Position numbers and translations under genes: made by a program. This document shows positions 23,965 through 33,998 of a DNA stretch of 64,000 nt, in pieces (position 1 is the first letter of the stretch; each line of letters opens with the position of its first letter). The notes beneath the pieces are model-generated. The model ran no database searches and was not told the DNA's origin. It was given only the letters and a program-made list of their open reading frames with translations. Source of the DNA: Methylomonas koyamae (GTDB taxonomy: Bacteria; Pseudomonadota; Gammaproteobacteria; Methylococcales; Methylomonadaceae); assembly GCF_019669905.1 (NCBI RefSeq), contig NZ_AP019777.1, forward strand, positions 3,286,001-3,350,000, written 5' to 3'.

Positions 23965-26900
23965 ATGTCCCTAAACCTTTACCGCCGCACAGAGTTGGTC
24001 GGCATTCTCGGTCTGAGCCTGATTTACGCCTTGTGCGCCAAGCTGGTTCTGACCTATTTTTCCACGACCGGCAACGTCACGCTGATCTGGTTTTCCGGCG
24101 GCATCGGCTTGGCGGTACTATTGCTGAAAGGCATTCGCTACTGGCCCGGAATATTGATCGGCGCCACCGCCGCCGGCTTGATGGTAGACGACGTGTTCTG
24201 GCTTTCCGTCGTCATCGCCGCCGGCAATACCCTGGAGTCGGTCACCGCCGCCTGGTTATTGCAACATAAGCGCCATTTTTCGATAGAGCTTTCCCACCCC
24301 CGCCATTTCCTGTGGTTGGCTTTGGCGGCAATGCTTTGTGCCGGCATCAGCGCGGGATTGGGGCCCGTCAGCCTTTACCTGGTCGGAGTTTTGCCGCGCA
24401 GCGAATTGGCCGAGTCCATATTGCATTGGTGGATGGCCGACGTGTTCGGCATCGTATTCACCACCCCAACCTTGCTGATTTGGCGCCGCTGGCCGCGAGA
24501 TTGGTTCAGCGGGAAGCGGCTGCCGGAGACGCTGGCTTTTCTGGGCCTGACCTGGTTAAGCGGACAAATCCTGTTTTTCGACTGGTTCGCCGACCAACTA
24601 AAATTCGCACCGCTTACTTACTGGACGTTTATATTCGTGCTTTGGGGCGCCATGCGCTATAGCCGGCATGGCGTGACGCTGGTGTTGGCTATCACCGCCG
24701 CGCAAGCCCTGCTAGGGGTGGTCAATCATAAAGGACAGTTCGCCGCCGATTTCGAAGACAGCGACCTGTTCAACTTCTGGCTATTCATGGCCACGCTGTC
24801 TTGCAGCGGCGTGATGTTGGCGCTGACCTTATACCGAAACCGGCAGATTACGCGCGACTTGTCGGCCAACGAACGTCGCCTGCACACGATCATCGAAGCC
24901 TCGCCGGTACCGCATATCGTTTACGACCGCGACGAAAAAGTCTCTTTCGTCAACCAGGCCTTCATCGAGACCTTTGCCTATACCATCGACGACATTCCGG
25001 ATCGGGATGCCTGGTGGCAACAGGCTTACCCGGACCCTGATTATCGGCAAACCGTCAAAGCCATCTGGCAAAACCAAGTCGAACAGCACCGGCAACACCA
25101 GACCTGGCAGAAAGCCGCAGTTACAGTCCAGAGCAAGGACGGCGCGCAGCGCCAAGTGATCGCTAGCAGCGTCGGGCTTGGGGAATCGTTCGAGGACGGT
25201 TATTTAGTAACCTACTTTGACGTTTCCGAGCAATTGCATTTCGAAAAAGCGCTGACGGCAGCCAACCTGCTGCTGCAAACCATCCTGGAAACGCTGCCGC
25301 TACGGGTGTTTTGGAAAGACACAAGTTGCCGTTACCTGGGCTGTAATCGGTTATTTGCCCGCGATGCCGGCCGAACGCAACCTGCGGAACTGATCGGTCT
25401 GGAAGACGCCGACATGGCCTGGAAAAACCAGGCTGAACTTTACCGGCAAGACGATCGCCAAGTGATGCAATCCGGGGTTGCCCGCCTGAATTACGAAGAA
25501 CCGCAAACCACCCCCAGCGGCGAAACGATCTGGCTGCGCACCTCGAAATTGCCGCTGCGCGATTCCGAACAGCAGGTTATCGGTTTGCTGGGAATATACG
25601 AAGACATCACCGCATTCAAAGCCAGCCAGGATGCTTTGGCCGAAACCGTTTCGACCTTGCAGGCCACGTTGGAAGCGACAGCCGACGGTATTTTGGTCGT
25701 CAGCCTGGAAGGCCGCATCAGAAGCTTCAACCAACGTTTGCTGGAGTTGTGGCAAATTCCGGACGGTTTGATTCGCATCGGCGACGACGGCGCGGAATTG
25801 CTCCGATTCCTAATCGCCCAACTGAAAGATCCCGAGTATTACCTTAACCAATTCCACGAAATGGTTAGCCATCCGGAACGGGAAAGCTCGGCCTTGCTCG
25901 AATTCAAAGACGGCCGCTTGCTGGAACGCTATTCGCGGCCGCAAAAAATCGGCGACAAGGTAATCGGCCGGGTCTGGTGTTACAGCGACGTCACCGAACG
26001 CCGCCGCCTGGAACAGCAGTTATTGTGGCGCACCGCGTTTTTGGAGGCGCTGTTGGAATCGACGCCGGACGGCATCGTCGCAGTCGACCGCGACGGCCGG
26101 AAAATTTTGCAAAACCGGCGCATATCCGAAATCTGGCGCATGCCGCCCGAAATCGCCGAACAAACGGCCACGCTGCCGCAACGGAATTTCGCCCGCAACC
26201 AAGTCGCCGACCCCAAATTCATGGACGACTGTATTGCGGAAATCGAGGCTCACCCGGACTTATCCGGCCAATACGAAATCGAGTTGCTCGACGGCAGTAT
26301 TTTGGAACTGCACACCGCCCCGGTTTCAGACGATAACGCCAGTTATTTGGGCCGGATCTGGCAGTTCCGCGACGTTACCGCAACCCGCCAAGCAGAGCGT
26401 GCCTTACGCCGCAAAGAATATTACCAGCGCGCCTTGCTCGACAATATTCCGCATGCGATCTGGCTGAAAGACCCCGACAGCCGGCTGTTGGCGGTCAATC
26501 AGGAATTCGCCGAGTTATTCGGCGCCGACAATCCGGCGGCACTGATCGGCAAAAACGATTTCGACATCGCGCCGCCGGAATTGGCGCAAGCCTACCTGGC
26601 AGACGATCGGCGGGTGCTGGAAACCCGGCAGAAACTGATCGTCGAGGAATATATTGTCGACCGCGGCCGGCGCACGCTGTTCGAAACCTACAAGGCGCCG
26701 GTCATCGACGAGCAAGGCCAATTGCTCGGCACGGTCGGTTTCGCCCGCGATATCAGCGAGGCGCGGAAAAACGAAGAAAATCTGCGTCTGGCGGCGCTGG
26801 TTTACGACAACAGCAGCGAGGCGATGATCGTGGTCGACGCCGACAATAATATTCTCAGCGTCAACCCGGCCTTCACGGCAATGACCGGCTACCGCGCCGA

Positions 26901-28464
26901 GGAAGTCATCGGCCAAAATCCGAGCCTGCTGCACTCCGGCGAACACGACCGCGCCTTTTACCGGGACATGTGGCGGGCTCTGGAGACCACCGGCGCCTGG
27001 CGCGGCGAAATCAAAAACCGGCGCAAGGACGGCCGCATGTTCGTCGAGGAATTGGCAATCAACACCATCTACAACGCCGACGGCAAGCCGCAGCGGCGGG
27101 TGGCCTTGTTTTCCGACATCACCCAACGCAAACAGTCCGAGGAACAAATCTGGCGCCAGGCCAATTTCGACCCGTTGACCGCCCTGCCCAACCGGCGCAT
27201 GTTCCGCGACCGGCTGGAACTGGAAATCAAGAAAGCCCACCGCCTGCAACAATCGTTTGCCTTGCTGTTCATCGACCTGGACCGGTTCAAGGAAGTCAAC
27301 GACACGTTGGGCCACGACCTGGGCGATGCGTTGTTGAAACAAACTGCGCTGCGCTTGCAGGCTTGCGTCCGCGAATCGGATACCGTGGCGCGGCTGGGCG
27401 GCGACGAGTTCACCATCATCCTGAGCGAACTGGAAACTCCGGAAAGCTGCGAGCCGGTCGCCCGCCACTTGTTGGAACAACTCAGCGCGCCGTTCGATCT
27501 GGACGGCGAATCGGCCTACGTTTCCGCCAGTATCGGCATCACGATTTATCCGAACGACAGCAGCGACGTTTCCCAATTGCTGAAAAACGCCGACCAGGCC
27601 ATGTATGCGGCGAAGAACCAGGGTCGCAACAACTTCTGTTTCTTTACCCGGGCGTTACAGGAGGCATTGGTGGCGCGCGCCGCGCTGTTGGCCGATTTGC
27701 GCCGCGCCTTGGCCGAGAGCCAATTTCTGCTGTATTACCAACCGATTATCGACCTGCAAACCGGGCTGGCGCATAAAGCCGAGGCGTTGTTGCGCTGGCA
27801 ACATCCGAGCCGCGGCCTGACCGGTCCGGGCCATTTCATCGCCCTGGCCGAAGAAACCGGCTTGATTAACGAGATCGGCGACTGGGTGTTCCAGGCCGCA
27901 GCCCGGCAAGTCGCGATTTGGCGGCGGCAGATTAGCGACGAGTTTCAAATCAGCGTCAACAAATCGCCGGTGCAATTTCAAAATCCGCACCATACGCCGG
28001 AGGATTGGTTTGCCTACTTGGACCGGCTCGGCCTGCCCGGCCAGAGCATCGTCGTCGAGATCACCGAAGGCCTGTTGCTGGATGCCGGCACCAGCGTCCA
28101 CAACCATCTGATGGCGTTCCGCGATGCCGGGATGCAAGTGGCGATAGACGACTTCGGCACCGGCTATTCGGCCCTGTCTTATCTGAAAAAATTCGACATC
28201 GACTATCTGAAAATCGACCAGTCCTTCGTGCGCAATCTGGCCGCGGATTCCAGCGATTTCATACTGTGCGAGGCGATTATCGTGATGGCCCACAAGTTGG
28301 GGCTGAAAGTGGTGGCCGAAGGCGTCGAAACCGAGCAACAGCGCGCACTGCTGGCGGCGATAGGCTGCGATTACGGCCAGGGCTACCTGTTTTCCGAACC
28401 GCTGCCGGCCGGCCTGTTCGAGCAACGCTTCGGCACCGGCGCCGGCGCCGAAAGCGGCAGTTAG
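23965..28464 (+). CDS. MASE1-PASx6-GGDEF-EAL cyclic-di-GMP signalling protein
   Basis: A 1,499-residue inner-membrane protein. Residues 1-295 are a MASE1 multi-helix sensor. Six PAS-type units follow (about 300-425, 430-560, 560-690, 690-815, 815-935, 935-1055), several ending in a PAC-like 'DIT' signature. The GGDEF domain (about 1060-1220) has an intact GGDEF, and the EAL domain (about 1235-1490) has EALLRW, EITEG and DDFGTGYS, so both cyclase and phosphodiesterase activities look possible. It probably sets c-di-GMP level according to several signals. It starts 35 bases after the GDT1 gene and may be co-transcribed with it. Confidence 0.95.
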   Translation: MSLNLYRRTELVGILGLSLIYALCAKLVLTYFSTTGNVTLIWFSGGIGLAVLLLKGIRYWPGILIGATAAGLMVDDVFWLSVVIAAGNTLESVTAAWLLQHKRHFSIELSHPRHFLWLALAAMLCAGISAGLGPVSLYLVGVLPRSELAESILHWWMADVFGIVFTTPTLLIWRRWPRDWFSGKRLPETLAFLGLTWLSGQILFFDWFADQLKFAPLTYWTFIFVLWGAMRYSRHGVTLVLAITAAQALLGVVNHKGQFAADFEDSDLFNFWLFMATLSCSGVMLALTLYRNRQITRDLSANERRLHTIIEASPVPHIVYDRDEKVSFVNQAFIETFAYTIDDIPDRDAWWQQAYPDPDYRQTVKAIWQNQVEQHRQHQTWQKAAVTVQSKDGAQRQVIASSVGLGESFEDGYLVTYFDVSEQLHFEKALTAANLLLQTILETLPLRVFWKDTSCRYLGCNRLFARDAGRTQPAELIGLEDADMAWKNQAELYRQDDRQVMQSGVARLNYEEPQTTPSGETIWLRTSKLPLRDSEQQVIGLLGIYEDITAFKASQDALAETVSTLQATLEATADGILVVSLEGRIRSFNQRLLELWQIPDGLIRIGDDGAELLRFLIAQLKDPEYYLNQFHEMVSHPERESSALLEFKDGRLLERYSRPQKIGDKVIGRVWCYSDVTERRRLEQQLLWRTAFLEALLESTPDGIVAVDRDGRKILQNRRISEIWRMPPEIAEQTATLPQRNFARNQVADPKFMDDCIAEIEAHPDLSGQYEIELLDGSILELHTAPVSDDNASYLGRIWQFRDVTATRQAERALRRKEYYQRALLDNIPHAIWLKDPDSRLLAVNQEFAELFGADNPAALIGKNDFDIAPPELAQAYLADDRRVLETRQKLIVEEYIVDRGRRTLFETYKAPVIDEQGQLLGTVGFARDISEARKNEENLRLAALVYDNSSEAMIVVDADNNILSVNPAFTAMTGYRAEEVIGQNPSLLHSGEHDRAFYRDMWRALETTGAWRGEIKNRRKDGRMFVEELAINTIYNADGKPQRRVALFSDITQRKQSEEQIWRQANFDPLTALPNRRMFRDRLELEIKKAHRLQQSFALLFIDLDRFKEVNDTLGHDLGDALLKQTALRLQACVRESDTVARLGGDEFTIILSELETPESCEPVARHLLEQLSAPFDLDGESAYVSASIGITIYPNDSSDVSQLLKNADQAMYAAKNQGRNNFCFFTRALQEALVARAALLADLRRALAESQFLLYYQPIIDLQTGLAHKAEALLRWQHPSRGLTGPGHFIALAEETGLINEIGDWVFQAAARQVAIWRRQISDEFQISVNKSPVQFQNPHHTPEDWFAYLDRLGLPGQSIVVEITEGLLLDAGTSVHNHLMAFRDAGMQVAIDDFGTGYSALSYLKKFDIDYLKIDQSFVRNLAADSSDFILCEAIIVMAHKLGLKVVAEGVETEQQRALLAAIGCDYGQGYLFSEPLPAGLFEQRFGTGAGAESGS

Positions 28465-28468
28465 GCGG

Positions 28469-28488
28469 GCCCGGCTGTCCGGCCGGGC
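28469..28488. terminator. G/C-rich hairpin between convergent genes
   Basis: A 7-base-pair GCCCGGC/GCCGGGC stem sits in the 30-base gap between the convergent EAL-protein and rnd genes. No T-tract follows, so termination by it alone is uncertain. Confidence 0.3.
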
Positions 28489-28494
28489 TGGCGG

Positions 28495-29643
28495 TTACGC
28501 GGCGCTGATGACCACGCCTTCCGGCTTCAGGCTCAGCGAATAATCGCCCTGCAGCAGACCTTGCAATTCGCGGCCGGCCATGTTGTAGCGCCAACCGTGC
28601 AGCAACAGGCAATCTTCGTCGCCGAACAACAACTGCTCCAAGTCCTTGCGCGAGGCCAGGATCACCGGGTTCAACGAATTTTCCTCGGCACGAATCCTGA
28701 CCACGGCACTCAACACATCCAAGATGGCTTCGTGTTGTTGATTCTTTTTGACCGCGTTTTCCTTGCCGGCCATCGGCTTCGGCGGCCGCTGCCTGGCCTC
28801 TTCGACCAGAGCGCACAGGGCCTTGCCGTAACGGTTGACGGTGCGTTCGTTGATATTGCGGATCTTGGCCAATTCCGCCAACGTCACCGGTTGCAACTTG
28901 GCCAATTCCAACAGCATATCGTCCTGCATCAACCAGTTGCGCGGCTTGTTTTCCTGCTGCGCGGTGCGCTCGCGCCATTCGCTCAAGCTTTGCATGATCG
29001 ACAATTGCTTGCCGGTCAGCTTGTTTTTGCCGCGGATTTTCAACCAGGCATTCTCCGGCGACAATTGGTACAGCTCCGGATTGTTCAACAAGGCGAAGTC
29101 GCTCTCCAGCCAATGCAAGCGGCCCAGCGCCGCCAATTGCTCGCACATTGCCGTATAAATCTGGCACAGATAAATCACGTCGTCGGCGGCGTATTGGATT
29201 TGGTCGGCGCTCAACGGCCGCTCCGACCAATCGGTGCGGGTATGCGCCTTGCTTAAGTTGACGTTCAAAAAGCTGGAAACCAGCATGGCGTAACCGGGGT
29301 TTTCCTGAAAGCCCAGCAGCGGTGCGGCAATCTGGGTGTCGAAGATCGGCCCCGGAATCTTACCGGTGATCTGGTAAAAAATCTCCAGATCCTGGCGGCA
29401 GGAATGCAGCACCTTGACGATATTCGGTTGGTAAATCGCCTCGAACAGCGCGCTCAAATCGGTTATGGCCAACGGATCGACGCAAGCCACCCAACCCGGC
29501 GCGGCGATTTGCAGCAGGCAGAATTTGGGGTAGTAGGTTTTTTCGCGGAGAAACTCGGTATCCAGAGCGATCCAAGGCTCGTTGGCAATCTGCCGGCAGA
29601 GGTTTTCAATTTGGTCGGGGCTATCGATATATTGGATGGACAT
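28495..29643 (-). CDS. rnd: Ribonuclease D
   Basis: A 382-residue 3'-5' exoribonuclease for tRNA maturation. The DEDD nuclease domain carries IALDTEFLREKTYYPK (first motif), LHSCRQDLEIF and the QYAADDVIYL motif. Two HRDC-like domains follow (WRERTAQQENKPRNWLMQDD, then the C-terminal VLASRKDLEQLL). Length matches the E. coli protein. It stands alone on the minus strand. Confidence 0.95.
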   Translation of the reverse strand: MSIQYIDSPDQIENLCRQIANEPWIALDTEFLREKTYYPKFCLLQIAAPGWVACVDPLAITDLSALFEAIYQPNIVKVLHSCRQDLEIFYQITGKIPGPIFDTQIAAPLLGFQENPGYAMLVSSFLNVNLSKAHTRTDWSERPLSADQIQYAADDVIYLCQIYTAMCEQLAALGRLHWLESDFALLNNPELYQLSPENAWLKIRGKNKLTGKQLSIMQSLSEWRERTAQQENKPRNWLMQDDMLLELAKLQPVTLAELAKIRNINERTVNRYGKALCALVEEARQRPPKPMAGKENAVKKNQQHEAILDVLSAVVRIRAEENSLNPVILASRKDLEQLLFGDEDCLLLHGWRYNMAGRELQGLLQGDYSLSLKPEGVVISAA

Positions 29644-29839
29644 GTGCGTTTTCTGTTTGACGAGGGTCGCCGCTAACCGGCGCGGCCGTCTATTTTACTC
29701 CGCCGGCGGCGGCGCGGCGTAACTATTCGCCCCGGAACGGCTTCGGGAAAAACTCCTTTTTTACAGCCGCTACGTGGAGCATCGCGGCGCCCGGCGTTAC
29801 CATGCGGCCCTTTTTGGTAGCCAGTTTTAGGTAAAAGTC

Positions 29840-32137
29840 ATGAATAAAATTGCCGTGGGTGTACTACCCTGGTTCAGCCTACTGCCGTTGGCCGCAGCGA
29901 TCGCGGCCGAAACGTCCGGTAAACTGGATGCGGTGGAAGTGGTTGCGGTGACGCCGTTGCAGTTCGGCGGCATCGACGTCAATAAAATTCCGGCGCATGT
30001 GCAAACCGTTTCCGCCGACCAGTTGCAAGAAGCGCAAGCGCTATCGCTAGCGGAATACATGAACCGCTACTTGGGCAGCGTCAACATCAACGACGCCCAG
30101 AACAACCCATTGCAACCGGACGTGCAATACCGTGGATTCAGCGCCTCGCCGCTGATGGGCCTGCCGCAAGGCCTCGCGGTTTACGTCAACGGCATCCGCT
30201 TCAACGAACCGTTCGGCGACATGGTGAACTGGGATTTGATACCGAACGGAGCGATCGAGAACATGGCGCTGCAGCCGGCGTCGAATCCGGCATTCGGCTT
30301 GAATGCGTTGGGCGGCTCGATCAGCGTTAATACCAAAACCGGCTTTTCCGCGCCCGGCCACAGCTTCGAGGCGCAAGGCGGCTCTTGGGATCGGCATTCC
30401 GAAGAAATCAGCAGCGGCTGGAACAACGGCACCTGGGGTTATTTCCTGGACTTTAAATATTTCAACGAGAAAGGCTGGCGCGCCCATTCGCCCAGCGAGG
30501 CCAAACAAGGCTTCGGTACTTTGAGCTGGCGCGGCGTCAAATCCAGTCTGGACTTAAGCATTGCCGGCACCGAGAACACGCTGCGCGGCAACGGCGCGCT
30601 ACCTCAACAAATGCTGGCTTACGGCCGCGACCAAGTATTCACCCACCCCGACATTACCCGTAACCGCATGTTGTTGGTATCGCTGGACGGCGACACTTGG
30701 CTGAACGACCACAACCAGTTGTCCGGCACGATGTACTACCGGCGCAATAAAATCGGCACCTATAACGGCGACGGCAGCGAGTTCGACGACTGCGGCGGCT
30801 TTATGTGCGAAGAGGACGGCGTGACGCAGTTGGAAGATTTGAACGAAAACCCGATCCCGGCCAGCGATTCATTGGAAGGCGGCACCATTAATACTTCCAG
30901 CACTTTGCAACAATCCTTCGGTTTTGCGCTGCAAGACGCCTTCGACCACAAGATTTTCGGCCGCAACAACCATTTGGTCGGCGGCGCCAGCTTCGACTAC
31001 GGCAACGCCCGTTACCACGCCGACACCCAATTAGGCTCGTTGACCGCCGACCGCGGCGTCGCCGGCGGTGGCGTGTTGATCGAAGACGCCCACGTGCGTC
31101 TGACCACCGAAACCGACCACTACGGCGTGTTTCTGACCGATACCTATTCGTTGACCGATAAATTGGACGTTACGGTTTCCGGCCGCTACAACCAATCGCA
31201 CATCAAACTGCGCGACCACGTCGGCGAAGATTTGAACGGCTCGCATTCCTTCGACCGCTTCAATCCGGCCGCCGGCTTTACCTACGCCGTCATGCCGGAA
31301 TTGACCTTGTTCGGCAACTACAGCGAGTCGTCGCGGGTGCCGACACCGATGGAATTGAGCTGTGCCAATCCGAACGACCCGTGCCGGCTGCCGAACGCTT
31401 TCGTTTCGGATCCGCCGTTGAAACAGGTGGTGGCAAACACCTTCGAAACCGGTCTGCGCGGCCGCTTGAAAAATCTGTTGCCGGGCTATCTGGACTGGAA
31501 TCTGGCGCTGTTCCGCACCATCAACAACGATGACATCATTTTCAAAAGTACCGGCGGCGTCGGCAGCAACCTGGGTTATTTCGACAATGTCGGTTCCACG
31601 CTACGCCAAGGCGTCGAGCTCGGCCTGAACGGAAACTTTTACGAACGTTGGCGCTGGTCGACCCATTACACCTATATCGACGCCAGCTTCGAGACCGGCT
31701 TCCTGTCCAGCAGCCCGAACAACCCGATGGCGGACGGTAACGGCGACATCGTCGTGCAACCGGGCGATAAACTGCCCGGCATCCCGGCCCACCAATTCAA
31801 ATTCAGCACCGATTTCGACATCGTCTCGGCCTGGACCTTGGGCATGGACATGAACTACAACAGCTCGCAGTATCTGCGCGGCGACGAAGCCAATCTGACG
31901 GCCAAGCTCCCCGCTTTCGTCGTGTTCAACTTGCGTAGCGAATACCGTTTCAATCCGAACGTCACGTTGTTCGGCCGGGTGACCAACTTGTTCGACCGCG
32001 ATTACGCCAACTTCGGCACCTGGGGCAATACCGGAGACGTATTGGATGGTCTCGGTTTACCAGGCGACCAGCAAAGCCGCTTCGTCGGCGTCGGCGCCCC
32101 CCGAGCGGCCTGGATCGGCATTCGCCTGACGCTGTAA
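29840..32137 (+). CDS. TonB-dependent outer-membrane receptor
   Basis: A 765-residue receptor. Residues 1-23 look like a signal peptide (PWFSLLPLAAAIAAE). The plug follows (IPAHVQTVSADQLQEAQ, DVQYRGFSASPLMGLPQGL, NALGGSISVNTKTG), then a 22-strand-type barrel with a C-terminal strand ending in IGIRLTL. A loop with three Cys (FDDCGGFMCEEDG) is unusual. The substrate could be a metal chelate, sugar or cobalamin; no neighbour identifies it. It has no linked TonB/ExbBD or regulator. A terminator follows directly. Confidence 0.9.
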   Translation: MNKIAVGVLPWFSLLPLAAAIAAETSGKLDAVEVVAVTPLQFGGIDVNKIPAHVQTVSADQLQEAQALSLAEYMNRYLGSVNINDAQNNPLQPDVQYRGFSASPLMGLPQGLAVYVNGIRFNEPFGDMVNWDLIPNGAIENMALQPASNPAFGLNALGGSISVNTKTGFSAPGHSFEAQGGSWDRHSEEISSGWNNGTWGYFLDFKYFNEKGWRAHSPSEAKQGFGTLSWRGVKSSLDLSIAGTENTLRGNGALPQQMLAYGRDQVFTHPDITRNRMLLVSLDGDTWLNDHNQLSGTMYYRRNKIGTYNGDGSEFDDCGGFMCEEDGVTQLEDLNENPIPASDSLEGGTINTSSTLQQSFGFALQDAFDHKIFGRNNHLVGGASFDYGNARYHADTQLGSLTADRGVAGGGVLIEDAHVRLTTETDHYGVFLTDTYSLTDKLDVTVSGRYNQSHIKLRDHVGEDLNGSHSFDRFNPAAGFTYAVMPELTLFGNYSESSRVPTPMELSCANPNDPCRLPNAFVSDPPLKQVVANTFETGLRGRLKNLLPGYLDWNLALFRTINNDDIIFKSTGGVGSNLGYFDNVGSTLRQGVELGLNGNFYERWRWSTHYTYIDASFETGFLSSSPNNPMADGNGDIVVQPGDKLPGIPAHQFKFSTDFDIVSAWTLGMDMNYNSSQYLRGDEANLTAKLPAFVVFNLRSEYRFNPNVTLFGRVTNLFDRDYANFGTWGNTGDVLDGLGLPGDQQSRFVGVGAPRAAWIGIRLTL

Positions 32138-32150
32138 ACCCGCCACAAAC

Positions 32151-32177
32151 GAAAACGGCGGTTCAACCGCCGTTTTC
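32151..32177. terminator. Bidirectional intrinsic terminator
   Basis: GAAAACGGCGGTT and its complement, separated by one base, form a stem flanked by A and T runs. It ends the TonB receptor transcript and also overlaps the last codons (ENGG, stop) of the minus-strand gene at 32163-32690, so it probably serves both convergent genes. Confidence 0.8.
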
Positions 32178-32690
32178 TTCTCCGCCAACATTGCGCTGTT
32201 GCCTGAACTTATTCGGCTTGATCCGTTTGATATTCAACTTTTGCGAACCGATTTCGGTTTCGGCTAATAACTGGAAAATATCGGCCGGCATGCCGTCGGG
32301 CAATTCCACCAAGGTATAGGTATCGCGGATGTCGATCCGGCCGATGCGCTTTTTGTCGACGCCCGACTCGGACACCAACACCGCCTGAATCTGGTCGCGG
32401 CTGACCTGATGCTGGCTGCCGACCGCCAAACGGTAACGCACCATCTTATATTGCGGCGGTAGTGCGCGGTCCGCCTCGGCGGCGGCCGGCTGGCGTTTTA
32501 GCGGCGGATAAAGATTCGGTTGATTCATGAACACCAAGGCCGCGGCGCAGGTCAGTAAGTCGATATTCAAATCGGCGCAGACCCGTTGCACCAAGTCGCG
32601 CTGCCGGCTTAAATCCTGTTCCCTGGCGACGCGCTGCAGGCGGCGCTTGAATTTATCTTCTTTTCTCGGTTCTACCGGAATCGCGCTCAT
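32163..32690 (-). CDS. Stand-alone DbpA-type RNA-binding domain protein
   Basis: A 175-residue protein. Residues about 80-160 (MVRYRLAVGSQHQVSRDQI, IGRIDIRDTYTLVELP, DIFQLLAETEIG) match the DbpA/CsdA C-terminal RNA-binding domain (PF03880-like) seen at the end of DEAD-box helicases. The N-terminal 80 residues contain a basic helix (KFKRRLQRVAREQDLSRQR) but no helicase motifs, and no DEAD-box frame is nearby. It is the last gene after lptD and surA on the same strand, 6 bases after surA. Possibly an RNA chaperone or a ribosome assembly factor. Confidence 0.78.
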   Translation of the reverse strand: MSAIPVEPRKEDKFKRRLQRVAREQDLSRQRDLVQRVCADLNIDLLTCAAALVFMNQPNLYPPLKRQPAAAEADRALPPQYKMVRYRLAVGSQHQVSRDQIQAVLVSESGVDKKRIGRIDIRDTYTLVELPDGMPADIFQLLAETEIGSQKLNIKRIKPNKFRQQRNVGGEENGG

Positions 32691-32696
32691 AACCGG

Positions 32697-33998
32697 TTAT
32701 AGCCGATCCAAATCGATTTCGACGTAAGCTTCGTCGCGTAACCGACGCAACCACAATTCGGTTTCTTCCTCGATTTTGCGTTTCCGAATCTCCTCGCGGA
32801 TTTTGTCTTTTCTGAATTGTTCGCTGTTGTCCTGGCTTTCCCGGCCCAACACTTGAATCATGTGCCAGCCGAACTGGGTCTGTACCGGGGCGCTGATTTC
32901 GTTGATCGCCAATTTGTTCATCGCCTCCTCGAACGGCGGCACCAACGCGCCCGGACCGACCCAATCCAGCGAGCCGCCGTTGATCGCCGAACCTTTGTCG
33001 TCGGAATGGGCGCGGGCCAACGCGGCGAAATCGTCGCCGTCGCTGATCCGTTCGCGCAGCGCCAACAAACGTTTCTGCGCTTCGGCGTCGTCGACCAATT
33101 CGTTGGTTTTGATCAGAATGTGCCTGACTTTGGTCTTGGTGACGATATGCTGGCTGCCGCCTTCGGTTTCCAGCATCTTGATGATGTGAAAGCCGCTGGG
33201 GCTGCGGATCGCTTCCGAGACGTCGCCCTGGTTCATCGTACCGACGATGTCGGTGAACAGCGACGGAATCTGGCCGATGCCGCGCCAGCCCAGATCGCCG
33301 CCCTTCAGCGCATTGTCGCCGTCGGAAATGCCGACCGCGACTTGTTTGAAATCTTTGCCGCCGCGCAAATCGGCGATGACCTGATCGGCTTTGTCCTTGG
33401 CCTTTTGAATCGCAGAAGCCGATGCGCCTTCCGGCACGGCGATCAGAATGTGTCCCAAATGGTACTGGGCGCCGCTCTGGCCGGCCTTGCTTTGGGTTTC
33501 CAGATAATGCTGGACTTCGGCATCGGTAACCTTCACCCGGGCACCGATTTCGCGGCCGCGCAATTGGTTTATGATGATTTCGTTGCGCAGATTGTCTTCG
33601 AAACTCTTGTAATCCATGCCTTGCCGGGCCAATTCGCTGCGAAACGCATCGACCGACAAGCCGTTGCGGGCAGCGATGTCCGCCACCGAGGCGTGCAGCA
33701 TCTCGTCGCTGATCTGGATACCCGATTTCGCCGCCATTTGCCGCTGCAGTTTATCGACCACCATCCGTTCCAGCACCTGTTTGCGCAGCACGAACTCCGG
33801 CGGCACCATCACGTTACTGCTGTTCAGTTTGTTACTGATCGCTGCGACTTCGGCGTTCAGCTCGCGTTCCAAGATCACGTCCTCTTCCACTACCGCGACG
33901 ATCCGGTCCAACACTTGGGCCTGGGCCAAGCCAACGTAAAAACTCAATGCATACAGCAGAGTGGCGATCGATTGTTTCAACATGCGGCGCTTATTCAA
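32697..33998 (-). CDS. surA: Periplasmic chaperone SurA
   Basis: A 433-residue chaperone for outer-membrane proteins, including LptD. A signal peptide (residues about 1-27, LYALSFYVGLAQA) is followed by the SurA N-domain and two parvulin-type PPIase domains (YHLGHILIAVPEG near 175 and TKVRHILIKTNEL near 285, each ending in a GWHMIQV-like strand). Its ATG overlaps the lptD stop by 8 bases, the typical lptD-surA pairing. Confidence 0.96.
   Translation of the reverse strand: MNKRRMLKQSIATLLYALSFYVGLAQAQVLDRIVAVVEEDVILERELNAEVAAISNKLNSSNVMVPPEFVLRKQVLERMVVDKLQRQMAAKSGIQISDEMLHASVADIAARNGLSVDAFRSELARQGMDYKSFEDNLRNEIIINQLRGREIGARVKVTDAEVQHYLETQSKAGQSGAQYHLGHILIAVPEGASASAIQKAKDKADQVIADLRGGKDFKQVAVGISDGDNALKGGDLGWRGIGQIPSLFTDIVGTMNQGDVSEAIRSPSGFHIIKMLETEGGSQHIVTKTKVRHILIKTNELVDDAEAQKRLLALRERISDGDDFAALARAHSDDKGSAINGGSLDWVGPGALVPPFEEAMNKLAINEISAPVQTQFGWHMIQVLGRESQDNSEQFRKDKIREEIRKRKIEEETELWLRRLRDEAYVEIDLDRL

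Noticed and set aside
29644..29839. Cobalamin riboswitch before the TonB receptor
   Set aside because: No B12 box or extended paired elements were seen; the gap shows only G/C-rich sequence.
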